This document shows, in pieces, positions 28,151 through 37,006 of a DNA stretch of 64,000 bases. Positions within the stretch are counted from its first letter, which is position 1, and each line of letters begins with the position of its first letter. The position numbers and the translations under genes are program-made. The notes under the pieces were generated by a model. It worked only from the letters and a program-made list of their open reading frames with translations, ran no database searches and was not told the origin of the DNA. Source of the DNA: Bacillota bacterium (GTDB lineage Bacteria > Bacillota > Clostridia > DSM-8532); contig JAEZLR010000022.1 of the NCBI GenBank assembly GCA_023415205.1, positions 62,001 through 126,000 on the forward strand, given 5' to 3'.

Positions 28151-30148
28151 ATGAATTTTGAGAAGGCCTGGTTGAATTATAGAAAGCTACCGGGGGACCT
28201 TCCACCCTATGCGCGAGGGCTTTATTATACCCAGGACAGTCCTGTGGTTTTAAGCGCTGTTGATGAGCTGAAGCTGGCGGTACAAAGCTTGTATGAAGCC
28301 CACATACCCGCTTTGCAAATAGCGTATGAAGATGCAGATTCCCTTACCGAAGGCATCCTCCTGACCCTTGTTAAGGATGGAGACCTAGGGGAAGAGGGCT
28401 TTCATCTCTACAGAAACAAGCAGGTATTGGCCATCGAGGCCGGTGCCCCTGCCGGTATCCTTTATGGTGTCTTTCATCTGATCCGGAAGCTCAGGGCTGG
28501 GGAGGGTCTGGAAGCTCTTGATGAGCGTCAGCTTCCCGAAATGCCCTTGAGAATGCTCAATCACTGGGATAATATGGATGGAACTATTGAAAGAGGCTAT
28601 TCGGGCCGCTCCTTCTTTTTTGAAAACAATGAGCTGGTCATTAATGAGCGAACCCTGTTTTACGCCAGATTGCTCTCTTCGGTTGGAATCAACGCCACGG
28701 TGATCAATAATGTCAATGTCAAGGAGGCTGCAACCTTCCTAATCACTGAAAGATATCGTGAACCTATAAAGAGGCTGGCTGAAATCCTTGCCGCCTATCA
28801 TATCCGATTATTTCTGAGTATTAATTATGCAGCGCCCATGGAGCTGGGGGGGTTGCCCACAGCCGACCCCTGTGATGAAAGGGTGGGCTTGTGGTGGCAG
28901 GAGCAGGCCAAGGCATTGTTCACCCAGGTGCCCAACTTGGGGGGCTTTCTTGTCAAGGCCGATTCTGAGGGACGGCCCGGGCCGTTCACCTACGGAAGGA
29001 CCCAGGCAGAGGGTGCCAATATGCTTGCCAGGGCGGTAAAGCCCTACCAAGGAATTATTATTTGGCGATGTTTTGTGTATAACTGTCAGCAGGATTGGCG
29101 AGACAGGAAAACCGACAGAGCCCGTGCGGCCTATGACCACTTCAAGCCCCTGGACGGGCAGTTTGATGATAATGTCATTCTCCAGATTAAAAACGGACCG
29201 ATGGACTTTCAGGTTAGAGAGCCTGTGTCCCCGCTATTGGGTGCCATGAAGGAAACTCATCAGATGATGGAGGTTCAAATAGCCCAAGAATATACGGGGC
29301 AGCAGCGTCATGTATGCTACCTGATCCCTTTATTTAAAGAGGTTCTTAGGTTCAGGACGTTCTGCGGGAAGGAGAAGGACAGCGTTGCCCATATCATCAG
29401 CGGAAAAACCTATGGAAACACCCGTTGCGGTATGGCGGCTGTAAGCAACACGGGTGATGATACCAACTGGACGGGGCACGACCTGGCCGCGGCTAATCTC
29501 TACGGTTTTGGAAGGCTGAGCTTTGATCCTTCCCTGTCTTCCGAGGCTATAGCCATGGAATGGGCACGCCAGACCTTTGGCAATCAGGAGGAAATAGCCC
29601 CCAGGGTGACGCAAATCTTCATGATGTCCTGGCCGGCCTATGAAAAGTATTCCTCACCCCTGGGCATAGGCTGGATGGTGAACCCCCATAACCATTACGG
29701 CCCCAGTGTGGACGGCTATGAATATGACCGTTGGGGAACTTACCACCGGGCTGATCATAGGGGTATAGGCGTGGATAGGAGTAGTCAAGGGACCGGCTAT
29801 GCCTCCCTTTACCATGAGCCCCACAAATCGGTCTATGACAGGGTGGAGACCTGTCCTGAGGAGCTTCTGCTTTTCTTCCATCATGTGCCCTATACCCATA
29901 GGCTGAAAACCGGTAAAACGGTGATTCAGCATATCTATGATACCCATTTTGAGGGAGTGGAGGATGTCATTAAAATGAAGTGCCTTTGGAAGGAGCTCCA
30001 GGCTTTTGTGGACAAAAAGATCTTCGAGAGAGTGTCCCAAAGGTTGGAGGAGCAGCTAAAAAGCGCTGAGGAATGGCGGGATGTAGTGAACACCTACTTC
30101 TTGCGAAAGACCGGAATACCGGACGAAAAGGGACGATTAATTTTTTAG
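28151..30148 (+). CDS. aguA: GH67 alpha-glucuronidase
   Basis: 665 residues, usual for intracellular GH67. The start ATG 28151 directly follows the GH3 stop and has AGGTGAG upstream. Family blocks are present in order: NHWDNMDGTIERGYSG, KADSEGRPGPF, YGRTQAEGANMLA, FKPLDGQFDDNVILQIKNG and FQVREPVSP. By spacing, Asp329 and Glu357 correspond to the catalytic Asp/Glu pair. The enzyme removes (4-O-methyl)glucuronic acid from the non-reducing end of aldouronic acids. Coupled to UxuA and UxuB, which process the liberated glucuronate. Confidence 0.95.
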   Translation: MNFEKAWLNYRKLPGDLPPYARGLYYTQDSPVVLSAVDELKLAVQSLYEAHIPALQIAYEDADSLTEGILLTLVKDGDLGEEGFHLYRNKQVLAIEAGAPAGILYGVFHLIRKLRAGEGLEALDERQLPEMPLRMLNHWDNMDGTIERGYSGRSFFFENNELVINERTLFYARLLSSVGINATVINNVNVKEAATFLITERYREPIKRLAEILAAYHIRLFLSINYAAPMELGGLPTADPCDERVGLWWQEQAKALFTQVPNLGGFLVKADSEGRPGPFTYGRTQAEGANMLARAVKPYQGIIIWRCFVYNCQQDWRDRKTDRARAAYDHFKPLDGQFDDNVILQIKNGPMDFQVREPVSPLLGAMKETHQMMEVQIAQEYTGQQRHVCYLIPLFKEVLRFRTFCGKEKDSVAHIISGKTYGNTRCGMAAVSNTGDDTNWTGHDLAAANLYGFGRLSFDPSLSSEAIAMEWARQTFGNQEEIAPRVTQIFMMSWPAYEKYSSPLGIGWMVNPHNHYGPSVDGYEYDRWGTYHRADHRGIGVDRSSQGTGYASLYHEPHKSVYDRVETCPEELLLFFHHVPYTHRLKTGKTVIQHIYDTHFEGVEDVIKMKCLWKELQAFVDKKIFERVSQRLEEQLKSAEEWRDVVNTYFLRKTGIPDEKGRLIF

Positions 30149-30160
30149 GAGATGATGGCT

Positions 30161-31246
30161 ATGAAAATGATTATTCGATGGTTTCCTGGCGGGGATGACA
30201 GTGTGACCCTGGAACAAATCCGACAGATTCCCGGTGTTTCGGGAGTGGCGGCCATGCTGTCCGACATACCGGTTGGCGAGATCTGGCCCCTGGCACGCCT
30301 GGAGGCCTTGAGCCGGGAAGTCAAGGCAGCCGGCCTTGAGCTGGAAGTGATAGAGAGCGTCAATATTCATGAGGATATTAAGAAGGGCTTGCCCACCAGG
30401 GATCGCTATATCGAGAACTATATCAAAACCCTGAAACACCTGTCCCATATCGGAATTAAATGCCTTTGCTATAATTTCATGCCCGTCATGGATTGGGTAA
30501 GAAGTGATCTTGAGTATCCTCTGGAGGATGGCAGCACCGCCATGCACTATGACCATGAGGCCGTTCTTCGTTTGAATCCCGCCAGTATTGCCCAGGAAAT
30601 GCTCGGAAACGCCAAGGGATACACACTTCCGGGTTGGGAGCCCGAAAGATTGAAGGCCATGTCGGCCGATATTGCTTTTTATCAGGAGGTGGGTGAAAAG
30701 TACTGGGAAAACATGAAATATTTCTTGGATGCGGTCATTCCCTTTGCCGAAGAGTTGGATATCAAAATGGCCATTCATCCTGATGATCCGCCCTTTTCCA
30801 TCTATGGCCTGCCCAAGGTGATCAATAGCGCGGAGAATATACGCAGATTTTTAAGCCTCAATCCCAGCCCCTATAATGGCTTGACCCTATGTACCGGCTC
30901 CCTGGGTGGAGATCAGAAGAATGATCTGCCTGCCATCATCCGGGAATTTGCCTCCCAAGGACGGGTGCATTTTGCCCATGTCCGCAATATCAAGCATTCT
31001 GCAGAAAGGGTCTTTACTGAGAGCGCCCATTTAAGCGCCTGTGGAGATCTGGACATGTATGAGGTGATCAAGGCCTTTTATGATAGCGGTTTTGACGGCT
31101 ACATCCGACCCGATCATGGCCGCATGATCTGGGGTGAGAAAGCCAGACCGGGGTATGGTCTTTACGACAGGGCGCTGGGTGCGGTTTACCTTATGGGGTT
31201 ATGGGAGGCTGTTGATAAAAGCCGTCAAAGCAAGACGGATATTTAA
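30161..31246 (+). CDS. uxuA: Mannonate dehydratase
   Basis: 361 residues. AGGAG overlaps the GH67 stop codon and is nine bases from ATG 30161; ATGs at 30152 and 30155 are too close. The protein begins MKMIIRWFPGGDD and contains SGVAAMLSDIPVGEIW, YNFMPVMDWVRSDL and HPDDPPFSIYG, the family hallmarks with metal-binding His/Asp residues. It converts D-mannonate to 2-keto-3-deoxygluconate in hexuronate catabolism. Confidence 0.95.
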   Translation: MKMIIRWFPGGDDSVTLEQIRQIPGVSGVAAMLSDIPVGEIWPLARLEALSREVKAAGLELEVIESVNIHEDIKKGLPTRDRYIENYIKTLKHLSHIGIKCLCYNFMPVMDWVRSDLEYPLEDGSTAMHYDHEAVLRLNPASIAQEMLGNAKGYTLPGWEPERLKAMSADIAFYQEVGEKYWENMKYFLDAVIPFAEELDIKMAIHPDDPPFSIYGLPKVINSAENIRRFLSLNPSPYNGLTLCTGSLGGDQKNDLPAIIREFASQGRVHFAHVRNIKHSAERVFTESAHLSACGDLDMYEVIKAFYDSGFDGYIRPDHGRMIWGEKARPGYGLYDRALGAVYLMGLWEAVDKSRQSKTDI

Positions 31247-31259
31247 AAAGGGTGAGATT

Positions 31260-32786
31260 ATGAAATTAATAGAGGCTTGGGATAAAAGGGATCAGTGGGG
31301 GAAGGACTATGCCATTCCCCATTATGACAGAGGGGCCATAAAGGCAGAAACGTTAAAAGCACCTCAATGGCTACATTTTGGAGCGGGGAATATCTTTAGG
31401 GCGTTCATGGCAGCGGCTATGGATACGCTGCTTGAAAAGGGGCTCAGCGACAGGGGTATTATTGTCTGTGAGGATTTTGATAAGGAGCTGGTTCATCGGG
31501 CCTATGAACCCTATGATTCCTTAAGCCTGCTAGTTACCTTAAAGGCAGACGGAACCGTTGACAAGAGGGTTATCGGTAGTGTGGTGGAGGCTGTCACCGA
31601 AACCGACAGGATGCAGACCTTGTTTTGTGAACCCTCCGTCCAAATGGTCAGCTTCACTATTACAGAAAAGGGATATGCAGGCCCATTGATGCGTAAAATC
31701 GCGGAGTTCTGCCTTAAGCGTTATGAGCAGGGGGCCCACCCTCTGGCTCTGGTGAGTATGGATAACTGCGCCCGCAATGGAGAGGTTTTGTATGAGGGGA
31801 TCATGAAGGAGGCCCTAGCCCTGGTCGAGGAAGGTAGGGCGGAAAAAGGCTTTATTTATTATCTTTGCGATAGGAGTAGGGTGACTTTTCCATGGACTGC
31901 TATCGACAAGATTACGCCTCGCCCCGATGCCCTTGTCAAAGAGCTTCTTAAGAAGGACGGCTTTGAGGATACCGAGCAGATTATCACGGCGCGTCATACC
32001 TATACCGCACCCTTTGTCAATGCGGAGGAAACCGAATATCTAGTGATTGAAGAGGCCTTCCCCAATGGTAGGCCGCCCCTTGAACAAGCCGGTATCCTGT
32101 TTGCCCCAAGGGAAACAGTGGACCGATTTGAGAAAATGAAGGTCGGCACCTGTTTAAATCCGCTGCATACGGCGCTAGCCGTCTTTGGATGCCTGTTGGG
32201 CTATTCCATCATTCATGAAGAGATGCAGGACCCGGAATTAAGAAGGCTGGTTTGGGGGCTGGGCTATGAGGAGGGGCTTCCGGTAGCTACCCATCCTGGT
32301 ATTATGGCGCCCGAAGCCTTTTTGAAGGATGTTCTGACCAAGCGTCTACCCAATCCCTTTATGCCTGATTCACCTCAAAGAATTGCCACCGACACCTCAC
32401 AAAAAATCCCCGTCCGTTTCGGGCAAACCCTTAAGGCCTATATGGAAAGTCCTACCCTGGACATTCGCCAACTGGTTTATATCCCCCTTGTGCTGGCGGG
32501 CTGGCTGAGATATTTGACGGGTTTCAATGACCGGGGAGAGCCCTTTACGTTAAGCCCCGATCCCAGACTGGAGGAGCTGACCGCCCTGCTTCAGGGGATT
32601 CAACCCGGCCGGAAACCCATTGATGAAAAAGGTGTCGATACCCTGCTACATATGAGTGATATTTTTGTCGTTGATTTATTCTCTTGTGGCTTGGCCGAGA
32701 AGGTAAAGGCCATGTTTAATGAAATGCTCACAGATCCCGGTGCTGTCCGCAGGACCCTTACAAAGTATTGCGGTGAGCGGATTTAA
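31260..32786 (+). CDS. uxuB: D-mannonate oxidoreductase (fructuronate reductase)
   Basis: 508 residues from ATG 31260 (GGGTGAG upstream); the frame is open for 42 codons further but overlaps uxuA without a ribosome site. The N-terminal Rossmann part starts LHFGAGNIFRAFMA; the C-terminal mannitol dehydrogenase domain holds KVGTCLNPLHTALAVFGCL. It reduces D-fructuronate to D-mannonate with NADH, supplying UxuA. An isomerase (UxaC) to convert glucuronate to fructuronate is not in the window. Last gene of the GH2-to-uxuB run. Confidence 0.92.
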   Translation: MKLIEAWDKRDQWGKDYAIPHYDRGAIKAETLKAPQWLHFGAGNIFRAFMAAAMDTLLEKGLSDRGIIVCEDFDKELVHRAYEPYDSLSLLVTLKADGTVDKRVIGSVVEAVTETDRMQTLFCEPSVQMVSFTITEKGYAGPLMRKIAEFCLKRYEQGAHPLALVSMDNCARNGEVLYEGIMKEALALVEEGRAEKGFIYYLCDRSRVTFPWTAIDKITPRPDALVKELLKKDGFEDTEQIITARHTYTAPFVNAEETEYLVIEEAFPNGRPPLEQAGILFAPRETVDRFEKMKVGTCLNPLHTALAVFGCLLGYSIIHEEMQDPELRRLVWGLGYEEGLPVATHPGIMAPEAFLKDVLTKRLPNPFMPDSPQRIATDTSQKIPVRFGQTLKAYMESPTLDIRQLVYIPLVLAGWLRYLTGFNDRGEPFTLSPDPRLEELTALLQGIQPGRKPIDEKGVDTLLHMSDIFVVDLFSCGLAEKVKAMFNEMLTDPGAVRRTLTKYCGERI

Positions 32787-32819
32787 TGGGTTACCTTACC
32801 CCTTAAAAGCGTTTGAATC

Positions 32820-32848
32820 TTGCGAAATAGACACAGTGTCAATATAAT
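32820..32848 (+). promoter_or_regulatory. Promoter with palindromic spacer before the membrane-protein pair
   Basis: TTGCGA (32820-32825), 17-base spacer, TATAAT (32843-32848). The spacer contains the palindrome GACACAGTGTC (32830-32840), a likely operator of an unknown repressor. Confidence 0.6.
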
Positions 32849-32907
32849 AGGTTTATGCACAAAAAACAAGACCAAGGAATGACCTATATGAAAGGCATAG
32901 GGATGAA

Positions 32908-33546
32908 ATGAAATCCGAACTGGTTCGCAAGATGCTACATATCATTTGTGTCATATTGGTGCTTTTACCTGTTTATCTGTTCAATATATGGTACCATGCT
33001 GTTTTGTCAGTGCTGGTCTGCATAATCATTGTCTATCCGCTCCTTTGCCATGCTGAACGACATCCCCAATATGGGAGTTTTTTTTCCGAAAGAAAGAACG
33101 GGGAAGTGAAGACAAGCTTCCTCCTTGTATCGCTGATGATTCTCCTCTTAATAACCGTCTTCTGGGGATGGCTGGGAACAGAATGGAAATATAACATTGT
33201 CGTTGCCGTTTTGGCATGGGGTTTGGGCGATGCCGCTGCGGCCATTGTTGGAAAGGCATTTGGGCGACATTATTTGGAGCATCCCCTGATAGAGGGTAAA
33301 AAAACTGTCGAGGGTACGCTGGCCATGCTTGTTGTATCCTGTTTTGTCATAGGCATTGTGACGACCCTTTATGCTGTTTTACCCTGGTATCTGTGTTTAT
33401 CGCTTGCCTTGCTGGTTTCGCCGGTTTGTGCCATCGTAGAGCTGTTTTCTAAAGGAGGCACGGACACTATTACCGTACCCCTGTCTGCCGCTGCTTCGGT
33501 CTATGGTCTGGTCTCTTTGTTTACGCACTTGGGGGGTATCGCATGA
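32908..33546 (+). CDS. CTP-transferase-like membrane protein (dolichol/phytol kinase, Sec59/Dgk1/CdsA-like fold)
   Basis: 212 residues with about six membrane segments. RKMLHI at the N-terminus and GLGDAAAAIVGKAFGRH followed by GKKTVEGTLAM match the family of CTP-dependent lipid kinases and phosphatidate cytidylyltransferase-like proteins. It probably phosphorylates or activates a prenol or diacylglycerol lipid at the membrane. The next gene overlaps by four bases (ATGA), so the two products are made together. Confidence 0.75.
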   Translation: MKSELVRKMLHIICVILVLLPVYLFNIWYHAVLSVLVCIIIVYPLLCHAERHPQYGSFFSERKNGEVKTSFLLVSLMILLLITVFWGWLGTEWKYNIVVAVLAWGLGDAAAAIVGKAFGRHYLEHPLIEGKKTVEGTLAMLVVSCFVIGIVTTLYAVLPWYLCLSLALLVSPVCAIVELFSKGGTDTITVPLSAAASVYGLVSLFTHLGGIA

Positions 33547-34193
33547 CGAATCACAGCAAGGATCATACGTCCAAGGGTCAAAAAACCTTACTAACAGCGC
33601 TTCTTCTCAGTGCTCCCGGCCCTTTGGTCACCGGGATATCCGTCCTTTTGAGCTCTTCCACAACGCAAATTGCCGATTTTCTTCGGCGCAGTACCGAATT
33701 AGTCGCTCTATTTGCTTCGTGGTGGATTTACCGTAAGCTTAAGAAGAATAAGGCCATCGACGGTGCCGAGCAAACCCGGCTGGAGCGCCTGGCTAATCTT
33801 TATGTGGGGGGCGCCATGGGGTGCTCCGGTGTGATGCTTCTCATCATCGCGCTATTTCAATTTTCCTCAAGCAGAAACACGGGAAACGTGACCATGGGCT
33901 TGATTATTGCCATTCTAGGGCTAATCACCAATACCTGGTTTTGGTTCCGTTACCGTGGACTGACTCGGGAAGGATTTGACACCATCCTTGCCGCTCAGCA
34001 GAGCTTATACCGTGCCAAGGCAAGTGTGGATTTTTGTGTGGTAGCGGCCTTATCGGCCGTGGCCATCGCGCCCGCCCATCCCATATCACGCGCCATAGAT
34101 ATCATAGGTTCCATTATTGTCGCGTGTTATCTGGTGTGGAACGGGATTAAGACCCTAAAGAGAAGCAAACCTCACCAAAGGATGGAGACTTAA
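33543..34193 (+). CDS. CDF-like membrane protein lacking the cytoplasmic domain
   Basis: 216 residues, about six membrane segments. The TM2 region (SSSTTQIADFLRRSTELVA) and the TM5 region (RAKASVDFCVVAAL) align with cation diffusion facilitators (ADxxHSxxD and HxxxDxxSS blocks), but the His/Asp metal ligands appear replaced by Arg, Ser or Glu, and the usual C-terminal metal-binding domain is absent (family length about 300). It is translationally coupled to the CTP-transferase-like gene. Zinc or iron transport is doubtful; a changed substrate or a lipid-linked role is possible. Confidence 0.6.
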   Translation: MTNHSKDHTSKGQKTLLTALLLSAPGPLVTGISVLLSSSTTQIADFLRRSTELVALFASWWIYRKLKKNKAIDGAEQTRLERLANLYVGGAMGCSGVMLLIIALFQFSSSRNTGNVTMGLIIAILGLITNTWFWFRYRGLTREGFDTILAAQQSLYRAKASVDFCVVAALSAVAIAPAHPISRAIDIIGSIIVACYLVWNGIKTLKRSKPHQRMET

Positions 34194-34198
34194 CCTTT

Positions 34199-34696
34199 CT
34201 AGGGGTTAGACTTCATGGTAAGATCTCGTCGATAATAGCCTTTGGCTTGGTCAAATTTAAAGCCGCAGGCAAGAAGAGTCTTACAGGAGGGCAGGTTTTC
34301 TTCTTCCGGCTGGACGATAATCTCCTCTGCCTGTGTTTTTGCTTGGATAGCCTGGATAAGCAGTTGTATGATTTTTTTACCGTTCCCTTTACCGAGATAC
34401 GATTCTTCACCGATTAAATAATCCACACTATAGGTTTTACCGGGACCCTCAACAGAGTACCAGTCTTCACCCGCGTCATAGCAGTCATAATACTGGCAGA
34501 AGCCGATGGGCTGATGATCATCCATTACAATAAAGTGGTGAATGAATGAAAAACTGCCGTGTCTTTGTTTGATCTCGTCAATCCATGCCTCCGGATCTTC
34601 ATACCAATGTAAAATATAGGGTTTCTGAAGCCATGTATCCATTAATCTAATGTCAGCCTCTTCAATGGGTCGTAAATGTAAATCCTTATCACTCAT
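34199..34696 (-). CDS. GNAT acetyltransferase, AAC(6')-like
   Basis: 165 residues from ATG 34696 (GGAG seven bases upstream; ATG 34702 is too close). Begins LHLRPIEEADIRLMDTWLQKP and contains HWYEDP and GKGNGKKIIQLL, the acetyl-CoA pyrophosphate loop, similar to the aminoglycoside 6'-N-acetyltransferase/RimJ branch. Substrate unknown; it may acetylate an amino group on an antibiotic or metabolite. It is divergent from a TetR gene and the shared operator suggests that repressor controls it. Confidence 0.8.
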   Translation of the reverse strand: MSDKDLHLRPIEEADIRLMDTWLQKPYILHWYEDPEAWIDEIKQRHGSFSFIHHFIVMDDHQPIGFCQYYDCYDAGEDWYSVEGPGKTYSVDYLIGEESYLGKGNGKKIIQLLIQAIQAKTQAEEIIVQPEEENLPSCKTLLACGFKFDQAKGYYRRDLTMKSNP

Positions 34697-34768
34697 CGCC
34701 ATACTCCTTCTTCATCCTTGCTGATCTAAATCGTTTCACCTGTAACATGAATAATATTTCATATTTAT

Positions 34769-34798
34769 ATTATAGGATAACAAAATATTCCTTGTCAA
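34769..34798 (-). promoter_or_regulatory. Promoter of the GNAT gene
   Basis: On the minus strand consensus TTGACA (34798-34793) and consensus TATAAT (34774-34769) with an 18-base spacer. The TetR palindrome begins at the outer edge of the -35 box. Confidence 0.75.
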
Positions 34799-34817
34799 TA
34801 TGAATTATGATTCATAT
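34798..34817. promoter_or_regulatory. TetR operator between divergent promoters
   Basis: Palindrome ATATGAAT-TATG-ATTCATAT with perfect 8-base arms. It touches the -35 box of the GNAT promoter and lies three bases before the -35 box of the TetR promoter, so one dimer could silence both. Confidence 0.7.
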
Positions 34818-34820
34818 TCA

Positions 34821-34850
34821 TTGACTGAATATAAATCATCGCGGTATACT
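34821..34850 (+). promoter_or_regulatory. Promoter of the TetR gene
   Basis: TTGACT (34821-34826), 18-base spacer, TATACT (34845-34850). It lies inside the open frame that begins at 34800, which shows that translation must start downstream of it. Confidence 0.65.
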
Positions 34851-34868
34851 ATAGGCTATAGTGAAAGG

Positions 34869-35489
34869 ATGATTAATTTGAGCGATAATCCTATCCGCAG
34901 GCCCCAACAAAAGCGCTCTATAGAGAAGAAAAAAAGACTTATACAGGCTGGATTCAGGCTGTTCTGTGAAAAAGGCTACTTTAATACAAATACTATTGAA
35001 ATAGCCAAGGAGGCCGGAGTTTCTACCGGAACAGTATACAGCTATTTTAAGGACAAGAAAGATATTTTTTTGGCCTCATTTGAGGACTTTTTGAATACAC
35101 ATTACCAGCCATTAGTAAAGGAATTGGCGGATACGCCGCAGCCAATAGACGTTAAAGCACTTATTGACAAGTGTATTGACTTGTATATCAATCTCTATGG
35201 TAGCTCAAAAGAAGCCGTCAGTGAATTGGGAAAGATGCAAGAAATCGATCCTGAAATTATGCAGCATTTCGCTGTTTATGAGGATATGCTTTTGTCATCT
35301 ATTGTGAAAGTGTTTGAAAGCTCGAGTATCAGTAAGCAAAACATGGATGAAAAAATCTATCTTCTCTATACCCTTGCGGATGTATTGGGTCAAGAATACG
35401 CTTTTAGTTATCACAAAAGTGTAAATCTTGAAAAATTACGAGACGAAGTCACCCAAATGCTCACCCTTCTGCTGACATCGGAAAAATAA
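34869..35489 (+). CDS. TetR-family transcriptional regulator
   Basis: 206 residues from ATG 34869, or 203 from TTG 34878, which is better spaced (nine bases) from AAAGG. The frame continues up to 34800 but that part covers the promoter. Helix-turn-helix at about residues 20-65: LIQAGFRLFCEKGYFNTNT and STGTVYSYFKDKKDIF. The C-terminal ligand domain is helical and unassigned. It probably represses itself and the divergent GNAT gene through the operator at 34798. Confidence 0.85.
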   Translation: MINLSDNPIRRPQQKRSIEKKKRLIQAGFRLFCEKGYFNTNTIEIAKEAGVSTGTVYSYFKDKKDIFLASFEDFLNTHYQPLVKELADTPQPIDVKALIDKCIDLYINLYGSSKEAVSELGKMQEIDPEIMQHFAVYEDMLLSSIVKVFESSSISKQNMDEKIYLLYTLADVLGQEYAFSYHKSVNLEKLRDEVTQMLTLLLTSEK

Positions 35490-35639
35490 GCGAAAGACCA
35501 TGTGATTCAAGGCTGAGCTTGATAATGCAGACTTTGTTTTTCTCTTTTTTTATTATAAAATAGCAAAAGGTAACGCTTTTCTGGTTTTAAAATAAGTCTG
35601 TTTTTTATAGGCAGTCAAGCAATGGGAAGGTGAGAAGAT

Positions 35640-36689
35640 TTGAAGGCTAAATATCTCATTTTAGCGGAACAATTACGTGGGGCCATTGACAATGGCGTAT
35701 ATGCGGTTGGAGAAAAGCTTCCCACCGAAAATGAGCTGGCCAGAACAATGAATATGAGCCGTCAAACGGTTCGCCAAGCCCTTTCTGTACTCGAGAGAAA
35801 AGGTTTGATTGAAAGGCGTCAGGGCAGCGGTACCACCGTGAGAACTTCCCGTATTCCCCGCACCCGCACAGGAACAATTGCTGTGATAACCACTTACATT
35901 GGTGAGTATATTTTTCCTGAGATGCTCCGAGGAATTGATTCTGTGCTTAGTAAAAACAGTGCATCTCCGTTGCTCTATGCCACCTATAACCGGTTGGATA
36001 ATGAGCAACGTATCCTAAGGGATATTGTTCGGAAGGATGTGGATGGGTTAATTGTAGAGGGTACAAAAACAGCTCTTCCCAATCCCAATGTACACCTGTA
36101 TCGTCAGCTCTATAACGCAGGGTTACCCATCGTTTTTGTACATGGGTTTTATCCTGAGTTCAGAGAGTATGTTCATGTGGTTGCCGATGATCATGCCGGA
36201 GGCATGCAGGCCGTCAAATATTTACACGCAAAAGGAAGAAAAAATATCTGTGGTATATTTAAGAGTGATGATATGCAGGGGCTTCACCGCTATTCAGGAT
36301 TTATAGAGCAACTGCAAAAATCAAAGCTCCTTATTAATGATGACCGGATATTGTGGTATTCCACCGAATCCAGAGAGCAGACCATCGCAGCCGGTTTGCT
36401 TCGTATTATAGAGGGCTGTGACGCTTTGGTTTGCTATAATGATGAAGTGGCCTTGCAGGTAATTGAATTGCTGGGCAAGGCGAATATACAAGTACCCAAG
36501 AGGCTGGCTGTAATTAGTTTTGACAATAGTAGTTATAGTGAGCTTTCACCCATTAAAATCACTTCTTTTGCCAATAATGAATTCTTGTTGGGCCAGTTAG
36601 CCGCAGAAAAACTCATGTCCCTTTTGTCCGGGGCCAAGGAAACCTCTGTGGTTTCTCCATGGGAATTAATCGAAAAAGACAGCACATGA
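35640..36689 (+). CDS. araR: Arabinose operon repressor, GntR-LacI type
   Basis: 349 residues from a TTG start with GGTGAG five bases upstream. GntR winged helix at 1-70 (MNMSRQTVRQALSVLERKGL, RRQGSGTTV), then a LacI-like effector domain (DVDGLIVEGTKTA, VFVHGFYPEF, LAVISFDNSSYSEL). It is immediately upstream of the araK-araA-araD genes, and AraR-type palindromes lie in front of those genes. In Bacillus, AraR releases DNA when L-arabinose binds; the same is expected here. Clearly related to the protein at 17863. Confidence 0.9.
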   Translation: MKAKYLILAEQLRGAIDNGVYAVGEKLPTENELARTMNMSRQTVRQALSVLERKGLIERRQGSGTTVRTSRIPRTRTGTIAVITTYIGEYIFPEMLRGIDSVLSKNSASPLLYATYNRLDNEQRILRDIVRKDVDGLIVEGTKTALPNPNVHLYRQLYNAGLPIVFVHGFYPEFREYVHVVADDHAGGMQAVKYLHAKGRKNICGIFKSDDMQGLHRYSGFIEQLQKSKLLINDDRILWYSTESREQTIAAGLLRIIEGCDALVCYNDEVALQVIELLGKANIQVPKRLAVISFDNSSYSELSPIKITSFANNEFLLGQLAAEKLMSLLSGAKETSVVSPWELIEKDST

Positions 36690-36751
36690 TTCTTTTTGAC
36701 AAGAATGAATCCTTTCTTATGAAAAGCACAAATTCTGAGTGAAGCCTATAC

Positions 36752-36766
36752 AATGTACGTACAATT
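36752..36766. promoter_or_regulatory. AraR-type operator A
   Basis: AATGTACGTACAATT, palindromic around GTACGTAC with one internal mismatch. It lies upstream of the predicted araK promoter and could loop with operator B. Confidence 0.6.
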
Positions 36767-36845
36767 ATAAATCTATTTAAAATTATGCTCATTATTTCAT
36801 AGGGACAGCCATATATATGGTCTGAACAGGTGGATTAAAATAGTA

Positions 36846-36874
36846 TTGAATCCACCTACTATCCATGATAGTAT
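36846..36874 (+). promoter_or_regulatory. Promoter of the araK operon
   Basis: TTGAAT (36846-36851), 17-base spacer, TAGTAT (36869-36874). AraR-type operator B overlaps the expected start point. The 317-base gap before araK holds this promoter, the two operators and another TTGACA-like hexamer just after araR, and no gene. Confidence 0.5.
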
Positions 36875-36877
36875 TAA

Positions 36878-36893
36878 ATTTGTACATACAAAT
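36878..36893. promoter_or_regulatory. AraR-type operator B
   Basis: ATTTGTACATACAAAT: 7-base arms ATTTGTA and TACAAAT are perfect inverted repeats around CA, very close to the AraR boxes known from Bacillus subtilis. Confidence 0.75.
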
Positions 36894-37006
36894 AATTTCT
36901 GGAACTGTTATCCTACAGTTTTTAGTTACATCACTGTAAAAGGTTGGCCCAAACAAGTATGAATAAGCGATCATTTATCAAAACCCATACTAAGGGAGGT
37001 CTTTTA

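Noticed and set aside
35565..35582. CcpA cre-like site before araR (AGAAAAGCGTTACC on the minus strand)
   Set aside because: Differs from the cre consensus at the first two fixed bases; no other good cre site was found near sugar operons, so it is not reported as a feature.
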